Assembly: GCA_012512265.1 (NCBI GenBank)
Contig: JAAZEM010000105.1
Coordinates: forward strand, 1-43,950
DNA length: 43,950 bases
Reading direction: 5' to 3'
Origin: Armatimonadota bacterium
GTDB taxonomy: Bacteria; Armatimonadota; JAAZEB01
Translations under genes and position numbers: made by a program
The notes under the pieces: model-generated
Told to the model about the DNA's origin: nothing
Databases searched by the model: none
What the model saw: only the letters and a program-made list of their open reading frames with translations
In this document: piece by piece, positions 38,558-43,950 of the stretch
How positions within the stretch are numbered: position 1 is the stretch's first letter
Layout of the letters: each line of letters opens with the position of its first letter

Positions 38558-39829
38558 ATGATACCCAAGCTGGAGACGCAGACGATAGAACGAGACTACG
38601 CGGCGGCAAAGGAGATATACGCCGCCTACGGGGTGGATACCGACGCGGCACTCCAGAAATTGAGCCGGATTCACCTTTCGCTTCATTGCTGGCAGGGAGA
38701 CGACGTCGGCGGTTTCGAGAATCCCGATGGCGAGCTTTCGGGCGGGCTTGCAGCCACGGGCAACTACCCTGGCAAAGCACGAACGCCGGACGAGCTGCGC
38801 ATGGACCTGAAGAAGGTTTTCAGCCTCATCCCGGGCAAGCACCGGCTCTCGCTCCACGCAATCTACGTGGACTATCCGGAGCCCGTGGAGCGCAACGCCC
38901 TGGAGACGAAGCACTTCCAGCGCTGGATCGATTGGGCTATTCAGGAGGGCATCGCCCTCGATTTCAACGGCACCTTCTTCTCGCACCCGCTGGCGGCCGA
39001 TGGCTACACGCTCGCCCATCCGGATCCGGGGATCCGCCGCTTCTGGGTGGAGCACGGTATCGCATCCCGGCACATCGCCGCTGATATGGGCCGCGCCCAG
39101 GGGAGCCCTTGCATCAACAACACCTGGATCCCCGACGGCGAGAAGGATCTTCCTGCGGACCGCTGGGCGCCGCGCCAGCGCCTGGTGGAGTCGCTCGACG
39201 CGATGTATGCCGAGGAGCTGCCGGCCGAACTCACGCGCGACGCCATCGAATCCAAGCTGTTTGGCATCGGCTCCGAGTCCTACGTGGTCGGCTCGCTGGA
39301 GTTCTACCTGTCATATGCCGTCAGTCGGAAGAAGATCCTCACCCTCGATATGGGCCACTTCCACCCCACCGAGGAGGTCTCCGACAAGATCTCGTCCGTG
39401 CTCACCTTCATCGACGAGGTTCTCTTCCACGTCAGCCGCGGCGTCCGCTGGGATAGCGACCACGTGGTCACCCTCTCGGATCCGGTGCGCGCCGTCGCCG
39501 AGGAGGCCGTGCGCGGCAATGTCCTCGACCGGGTGCACTTTGGCCTGGACTATTTCGATGCCAGCATCAACCGGATCGCGGCATGGGTCATCGGCGCGCG
39601 CTCTCTCCTGAAGGCGCTCCTCATCGCCCTCGTCGAGCCCACGCAGCTGCTGAAGGAGATGGAGCTCAATGGCGACCGCACCGGCCGCCTGGCACTGATG
39701 GAAGAGCTGAAGATGTTGCCCTTCGCGGCGGTCTGGAACCGTTACTGCGAGATGCAGGGCGTTCCCGTCGGGGCCGCCTGGCTCAACGAGGTCCGCGCCT
39801 ACGAGCGCAGCATCCTCTCCGAGCGCTGA
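38558..39829 (+). CDS. rhaA: L-rhamnose isomerase
   Basis: 423 residues, standard RhaA length. It converts L-rhamnose to L-rhamnulose, the first step of rhamnose catabolism. Signature segments: LSLHCWQGDDVGGFE (about 40-54), 'LSLHAIYVDYPEPVERN' (about 100-116), the metal-binding run 'GIALDFNGTFFSHPLAADGYTLAHPD', 'SPCINNTWIPDGEKDLP' (about 186-202), and 'ILTLDMGHFHPTEEVSDKIS' with Asp/His ligands. GGAGG eight bases before the ATG. No kinase or aldolase (rhaB, rhaD) is in the window. The spacer upstream carries two palindromes that could be regulator sites. Rhamnose fits the pectin (rhamnogalacturonan) theme of nearby genes. Confidence 0.93.
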   Translation: MIPKLETQTIERDYAAAKEIYAAYGVDTDAALQKLSRIHLSLHCWQGDDVGGFENPDGELSGGLAATGNYPGKARTPDELRMDLKKVFSLIPGKHRLSLHAIYVDYPEPVERNALETKHFQRWIDWAIQEGIALDFNGTFFSHPLAADGYTLAHPDPGIRRFWVEHGIASRHIAADMGRAQGSPCINNTWIPDGEKDLPADRWAPRQRLVESLDAMYAEELPAELTRDAIESKLFGIGSESYVVGSLEFYLSYAVSRKKILTLDMGHFHPTEEVSDKISSVLTFIDEVLFHVSRGVRWDSDHVVTLSDPVRAVAEEAVRGNVLDRVHFGLDYFDASINRIAAWVIGARSLLKALLIALVEPTQLLKEMELNGDRTGRLALMEELKMLPFAAVWNRYCEMQGVPVGAAWLNEVRAYERSILSER

Positions 39830-39842
39830 GATACGCTTCTCT

Positions 39843-39907
39843 GGCCCCCCTTCCCTGGAAGCGGGAAAGTTTCTCCCACCCCACGCCCCCCCCAGGGAAG
39901 GGGGGCC
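39843..39907. terminator. Bidirectional hairpin between rhaA and the antiporter gene
   Basis: GGCCCCCCTTCCCTGG (39843-39858) is exactly complementary to 39892-39907, a 16-bp stem with a 33-base loop, 14 bases after rhaA and 41 bases past the convergent antiporter stop. Confidence 0.75.
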
Positions 39908-39947
39908 GCGCCCTGGCAAGTGGCCGGCCGCCGTTCCAGGAGCGTTT

Positions 39948-41051
39948 TCACCCATCCCCGCCCGAACGGGCTCTCTGGTCACGCGCCTGCCTGCGCGCCG
40001 CGATCAGCGCGAGGAGCGTCACCGCCGTCAGTGGAATGACAAAGCCGGCCATCGCCCGCGTGTAGCCTTCCAGTGCCTGGCTCTCCGTCCCTCGCAGATA
40101 GAGGTAAGCGACGAAAGTGACGTAGTATCCTAGGAAGAACGCGCCTTCCCACCGCTCGAGCTGCGCGCCGATCACAAAGACCGGCAGGAGGGCCACGGCC
40201 GCCGTGATCATGATCGGCATATCCAGGCGCACCGCCTCCAGTGGCACCGCCAGCCCACCGGGGGAGAGAAGAGCGGCGGTGCCCAGCACCCCCATGATGT
40301 TGAAGAGATTGCTGCCGATGACGTTGCCCACAGTGATATCAGGATCGCCACGCCTCGCTGCAAGGGCGGATGTCGCCAACTCCGGGAGCGTCGTGCCAAT
40401 GGCGACGATTGTCAGGCTGATCACCAGCTCGCTTACACCGAAGGCCCGGGTGAAGGAGACAGCGGCGTTTACGACCAGGGCCGAGCCCGCAGCCAACAGG
40501 AGGAGGCCCAATACGACGAGGGCGATATGCCGGAGCCAGCCGTCGTGCCCGGCAACCTGCACTTCTGTCAGGGCGGCGGGATACCCGGCTTCCTCCCCGC
40601 TCTCCCGCCCCCGCCGGATCGCATGCCGCGTGTAGGCAATAAGGCCCAAGATCAGAAGCGCCCCCTCATAGCGCTGCAGCCGGCCATCCACCGAGAGGAG
40701 GAAGAGCGCCAGCGAGACGACCGCCAGCAGCGGCACGTCGCGGCGCACCAGCTCTTGCGAGAGGCAGATCGGCGCCAAAAGCGACGAGACGCCGAGGATC
40801 AGGAGAATGTTTAGGATGTTCGCACCGACAACGTTCCCAACGGTGATATCTGCCTGCCCAGTCAGCGCGGCGCGGATTGCCACCCCCAGCTCCGGCGCGC
40901 TGGTCCCGTAGGCTACCACCGTGAGCCCGATCACCAGGGAGGAGACCCCGGCCGCGGCCGCCAGGCGCGACGCCCCGCGCACCAGCGCCTCAGCGCCTCC
41001 GACCAGAGCGAACACCCCCAAGATGAAAGAAGCCACCATGATCCAGATCAT
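39948..41051 (-). CDS. CaCA-family sodium/calcium antiporter-like protein
   Basis: 367 residues, about ten hydrophobic helices. The two inverted alpha repeats that line the ion path are plain: YGTSAPELGVAIRAAL with GNVVGANILNILLILG (about 48-87) and IGTTLPELATSALAA with GNVIGSNLFNIMGVLG (about 218-257), with the acidic Glu in each PEL. It exchanges Ca2+ (or another cation) for Na+ or H+ across the inner membrane, as YrbG-like proteins do. The ATG at 41051 begins just before helix 1; its ribosome binding site is weak. A 16-bp palindrome lies 38 bases upstream. It follows the second prepilin gene on the same strand, with about 110 bases between. Confidence 0.92.
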   Translation of the reverse strand: MIWIMVASFILGVFALVGGAEALVRGASRLAAAAGVSSLVIGLTVVAYGTSAPELGVAIRAALTGQADITVGNVVGANILNILLILGVSSLLAPICLSQELVRRDVPLLAVVSLALFLLSVDGRLQRYEGALLILGLIAYTRHAIRRGRESGEEAGYPAALTEVQVAGHDGWLRHIALVVLGLLLLAAGSALVVNAAVSFTRAFGVSELVISLTIVAIGTTLPELATSALAARRGDPDITVGNVIGSNLFNIMGVLGTAALLSPGGLAVPLEAVRLDMPIMITAAVALLPVFVIGAQLERWEGAFFLGYYVTFVAYLYLRGTESQALEGYTRAMAGFVIPLTAVTLLALIAARRQARDQRARSGGDG

Positions 41052-41088
41052 GATGGCTTCTCATTCCATGCCAGCGCCGTGATCAAAC

Positions 41089-41104
41089 CCGCTTCCGGAA
41101 GCGG
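41089..41104. promoter_or_regulatory. Perfect 16-bp palindrome upstream of the antiporter gene
   Basis: CCGCTTCCGGAAGCGG has no loop and sits 38 bases before the antiporter ATG and 57 bases past the prepilin stop. It could be an operator or a short terminator stem. Confidence 0.4.
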
Positions 41105-41160
41105 CACGGCGCCACACCGCTCACGCAGGGCGATCGCCTGGGCCCGTGGCACCCTATCGT

Positions 41161-41847
41161 CTAGTGACCCCAGAGGTACTTCTCCGGCGTGCGGTCGACG
41201 TTCTTGTTGATCTTCAGCCACTTGACGTGGCCATCGCAGTAGAGGATGTTCGTGCCTTCCGAGTGCCAGTCGGCAACGCCCTGATAGCGTGCGTTCTCAC
41301 TGGGTAGCGAGGAGCCCGTGCCTTCGACACCCGGGCCATAGTAGTAGTTGGGGCTCGCTACCGGGCACCAGACGATGTAGCAGGTGGAGTCACACGCTAT
41401 CAGCGTGTCCGCGGGGCGCTCGCGCGCGGCGGTGCGCTCCGTGCTACTGTGTGAAGAGGACGCGGTTGGCTGGCCGATGTGGTAGTTGTAGCCATACGCC
41501 GTGTTGAACTCGGCGCTGCCGGTGCCCGGCTTGTTGGGCGAGCTTGGGCAGTGGATCACGTTCTTGTTCTTCATGTAGGGATCGACGACCTCTGGCCAAT
41601 AGTACCACTTCGACGAGTACTTCCCCGGCGCGTCAAACCGGTAGAGGGGATATTCCTCGTCGAAATCCTGGTAGTACATCATGAATGCCGATCCCATCTG
41701 TTTCAGATTGCTCTGGCAGGTGGACTTGCGCGCGTTTTCCCGCGCCCGGGCGAAAACCGGAAACAGGATAGCCGCCAGTATGGCGATAATCGCGATGACA
41801 ACCAGAAGCTCAATCAGGGTAAACCCCTGTTGCTTCCTGAACCGCAT
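41161..41847 (-). CDS. Type IV prepilin-like protein with H-X9-DG C-terminus (second copy)
   Basis: 228 residues. MRFRKQQ precedes [20 protein letters not shown] and [19 protein letters not shown], essentially identical to the copy at 398-1072 through the first 40 residues. After that the sequences diverge: here there are Tyr-rich stretches ([24 protein letters not shown]) and a Ser/Thr patch. The C-terminus keeps H-X9-DG ([19 protein letters not shown]). Expected location and processing are as for the first copy. ATG at 41847 is chosen because it starts the leader and GGGAG lies six bases away; the frame extends 17 codons further but through a perfect hairpin (41866-41901). Confidence 0.9.
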   Translation of the reverse strand: MRFRKQQGFTLIELLVVIAIIAILAAILFPVFARARENARKSTCQSNLKQMGSAFMMYYQDFDEEYPLYRFDAPGKYSSKWYYWPEVVDPYMKNKNVIHCPSSPNKPGTGSAEFNTAYGYNYHIGQPTASSSHSSTERTAARERPADTLIACDSTCYIVWCPVASPNYYYGPGVEGTGSSLPSENARYQGVADWHSEGTNILYCDGHVKWLKINKNVDRTPEKYLWGH

Positions 41848-41865
41848 GGCCTTCTCCCTTCTCTT

Positions 41866-41901
41866 CCCTTGGGTGGCCGCCGGAGCGTGGCCACCCAAGG
41901 G
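41866..41901 (-). promoter_or_regulatory. 13-bp hairpin just upstream of the prepilin ribosome binding site
   Basis: CCCTTGGGTGGCC (41866-41878) and GGCCACCCAAGGG (41889-41901) form a perfect stem with a 10-base loop, ending 18 bases before the ATG and just upstream of the GGGAG. It could stabilise the mRNA, expose the start site or act with the next hairpin as a terminator of gatB. Confidence 0.6.
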
Positions 41902-41908
41902 AGCACAA

Positions 41909-41953
41909 CCCGATATCCGCCCGCCTGGGTCTTCGTGGCACGCGGATATCGGG
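41909..41953 (-). terminator. Hairpin after gatB
   Basis: CCCGATATCCGC (41909-41920) and GCGGATATCGGG (41942-41953) form a perfect 12-bp stem with a 21-base loop, 57 bases past the gatB stop, followed on the minus strand by TTGTGCTCCC. Together with the hairpin at 41866 it separates gatB from the prepilin gene. Confidence 0.6.
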
Positions 41954-42009
41954 CAAACACTAACTAGGGGTTCGTAATCGAGGGCAAGGCTCCTCTCATG
42001 AGCGCGAGG

Positions 42010-43440
42010 CTATTGCAGGCGCTCCTTGAGCAGGTCATTGACAACCTGCGGATTGGCCCGGCCCTTGGTCACGCGCATCACCTGCCCGACAAAGAACTTG
42101 ACGAGCTGCTCCTGGCCGGCCTTCAGCCGCTCCCACTCCTTCGGGTTCGCGGCGATGATCTCATCGAGCGTGGTGGCGATCGCCTCGGTGTCGGTGATCT
42201 GCGTCAGGCCCTTGGCGCGAACGATCTCCTCTGCGGCCTTGCCGGTCGCAAACATCTCATCGAAGACTTCCTTGGCGATCTTGCCGCTGATGGTTCCCTT
42301 GTCGATCAGCGCCAGCAGGCCCGCGAGCGCCTCGGGCGAGATCTTGCTCTCGGTGATGTCGAGGCTGGCGGCGTTCAGTCGGCCCAGCAATTCGCCCATC
42401 ACCCAGTTGCTCACCGCCTTGGCATCGGAGTGCTTCTTGGCAGCCGCCTCGAAGTACTCCGCGAGGGCTCGAGTCTCGGTCAGGACCTGGGCATCGTAGG
42501 CGGGCAACCCGTACTCCTTCTGGAAACGGAGCTGCTTCTGGCGCGGCAGCTCCGGAAGCTGGGCGCGCTGCTCCTCGATCCACGCCGGATCGAACACCAT
42601 CGGCGTCAGGTCAGGATCGGGAAAGTAGCGATACTCCTGCTCCGCCTCTTTGCTGCGCATCGGCGCCGTCACCTGGCGCGCCTCATCCCAGCGCCACGTC
42701 TCCTGGACCACCACGCCGCCCTCGCGGAGAAGAGCAGTCTGGCGGGCAATCTCATACTCAATCCCGCGGGCGACGGCGCGGAAGGAGTTGAGGTTCTTCA
42801 GCTCCGTCTTGGTGCCCAGAGCCGTGCTACCCTTGGGGCGAACGGAGACGTTGGGCTCGCAGCGCAGGCTCCCCTGCTCCATCTTGCCGTCGCAGACGCC
42901 GAGGTAGGTCAGGATAGCTCGAAGCTGCTCCAGGTAGGCACGCGCTTCCTCTGCCGAGGAGATATCCGGCTCGGAGACGATCTCCATAAGGGGCATGCCA
43001 GAGCGGTTGTAGTCTATCTCGCTCGTGTGCGGCGAGACGTGGAAGAGCTTCCCCGTATCCTCCTCCAGATGGCAGCGCCGGATGCCGATGCGCTTCACTC
43101 GGCCGTCCACCTCGATCTCGATGTAGCCGTTGCGGCCAATTGGGTCGTCGCCATACTGCGAGATCTGGTAAGCCTTGGGGAGATCAGGGTAGTAGTAGTT
43201 CTTGCGGTAGAAGATGCTCCGTGGCGAGATCTCGCAGTTGAGCGCCAGCGCCGCGCGCACGACGAACTCGACGGCACGCCGGTTTGGCACGGGCAGGGTG
43301 CCCGGCAACCCCAGGCAGATCGGACACACCTGTGTGTTCGGCGCCGCACCGAACGTCGTCGGGCAACCGCAGAACATCTTGCTCTCGGTCAACAGCTCGG
43401 CATGGACCTCCATGCCGATTACCGGTTCATACTCTGTCAT
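42010..43440 (-). CDS. gatB: Aspartyl/glutamyl-tRNA amidotransferase subunit B
   Basis: 476 residues, full length. GatB phosphorylates the side chain of Glu-tRNA(Gln) or Asp-tRNA(Asn) and accepts ammonia from GatA, making Gln- or Asn-tRNA. The N-terminus [20 protein letters not shown] and the zinc-type cysteine set [21 protein letters not shown] (C24/C26 and C39/C42) are diagnostic, followed by '[11 protein letters not shown]', '[18 protein letters not shown]' and 'RCEPNVSVR'. The C-terminal helical YqeY-like tail (about 330-476) contacts tRNA. GGAGG four bases before the ATG. It follows gatA by 27 bases on the same strand; gatC is not in the window. Confidence 0.97.
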   Translation of the reverse strand: MTEYEPVIGMEVHAELLTESKMFCGCPTTFGAAPNTQVCPICLGLPGTLPVPNRRAVEFVVRAALALNCEISPRSIFYRKNYYYPDLPKAYQISQYGDDPIGRNGYIEIEVDGRVKRIGIRRCHLEEDTGKLFHVSPHTSEIDYNRSGMPLMEIVSEPDISSAEEARAYLEQLRAILTYLGVCDGKMEQGSLRCEPNVSVRPKGSTALGTKTELKNLNSFRAVARGIEYEIARQTALLREGGVVVQETWRWDEARQVTAPMRSKEAEQEYRYFPDPDLTPMVFDPAWIEEQRAQLPELPRQKQLRFQKEYGLPAYDAQVLTETRALAEYFEAAAKKHSDAKAVSNWVMGELLGRLNAASLDITESKISPEALAGLLALIDKGTISGKIAKEVFDEMFATGKAAEEIVRAKGLTQITDTEAIATTLDEIIAANPKEWERLKAGQEQLVKFFVGQVMRVTKGRANPQVVNDLLKERLQ

Positions 43441-43467
43441 CGTTCCTCCGAACTATCGAGCCGCGGG

Positions 43468-43950
<483 letters not shown>

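Overview
The window is about 44 kb of GC-rich bacterial DNA. Two type IV prepilin-like proteins of the kind expanded in Armatimonadota and Planctomycetota (N-terminal [21 protein letters not shown]-terminal H-X9-DG) sit among many secreted sugar-active proteins, with Gat amidotransferase genes and canonical GGAGG ribosome binding sites. I infer an Armatimonadota-like free-living, plant-polysaccharide-degrading bacterium; this is moderate confidence because no species marker was searched.

Layout. 1-13.6 kb: edge of a QueG-like iron-sulfur protein, prepilin, GH95-like hydrolase with an Asp-box propeller protein, secreted phosphatase, FMN reductase, Gly/Pro/Arg-rich secreted protein, a large LamG plus glycosidase-like protein, MFS exporter, MBL hydrolase, methyltransferase. 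13.8-15.8 kb: old-yellow-enzyme/dienoyl-CoA-reductase-like flavoprotein. 16.2-21.4 kb: a minus-strand rRNA operon (16S-23S, no 5S, no tRNA) with promoter-like sequence, processing stems and terminator. 21.6-26.5 kb: small membrane protein, HAD phosphatase, ThiD-like kinase, CTP synthase, small membrane protein, MogA/MoaB protein. 26.8-38.2 kb: a long minus-strand series (FAD oxidoreductase, 1213-residue lipoprotein, aspartoacylase-like peptidase, beta-helix protein, galactokinase, enolase-superfamily epimerase, NlpC/P60 hydrolase). 38.5-44 kb: rhamnose isomerase, CaCA antiporter, second prepilin, gatB and part of gatA. The sugar genes (fucose-type GH95, rhaA, galK, beta-helix protein, carbohydrate-binding lipoprotein) are consistent with use of pectin-like or hemicellulosic plant material.

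The outstanding feature is the rRNA operon. Both rRNAs are plainly homologous to bacterial 16S and 23S over their whole length, yet many universally conserved residues that touch mRNA and tRNA are different: 16S G530, A790, U793, G926, C1054, C1400, C1404-U1406, A1499, A1500, A1518 and the anti-Shine-Dalgarno; 23S G2252, A2450, A2503, U2506, G2553, U2584, U2585 and the H69 loop. In contrast A1492/A1493, A2451, the sarcin-ricin loop, the helices and the RNase III-type processing stems are kept, and several changes are matched by compensatory changes far away in sequence (for example U20-A915 to C-G, and G506-C525 to A-U). This looks like a structurally maintained, functionally non-canonical rRNA pair rather than a decaying pseudogene. 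Since the neighbouring genes use GGAGG sites that this 16S could not pair with, the cell must have another, ordinary 16S.

Several small palindromic repeat families (two in the spacers around 16.0 and 26.5 kb; one of the form TATTC-N4-GAATA at 5.28, 38.24 and 38.37 kb) and clear hairpin terminators are also annotated.
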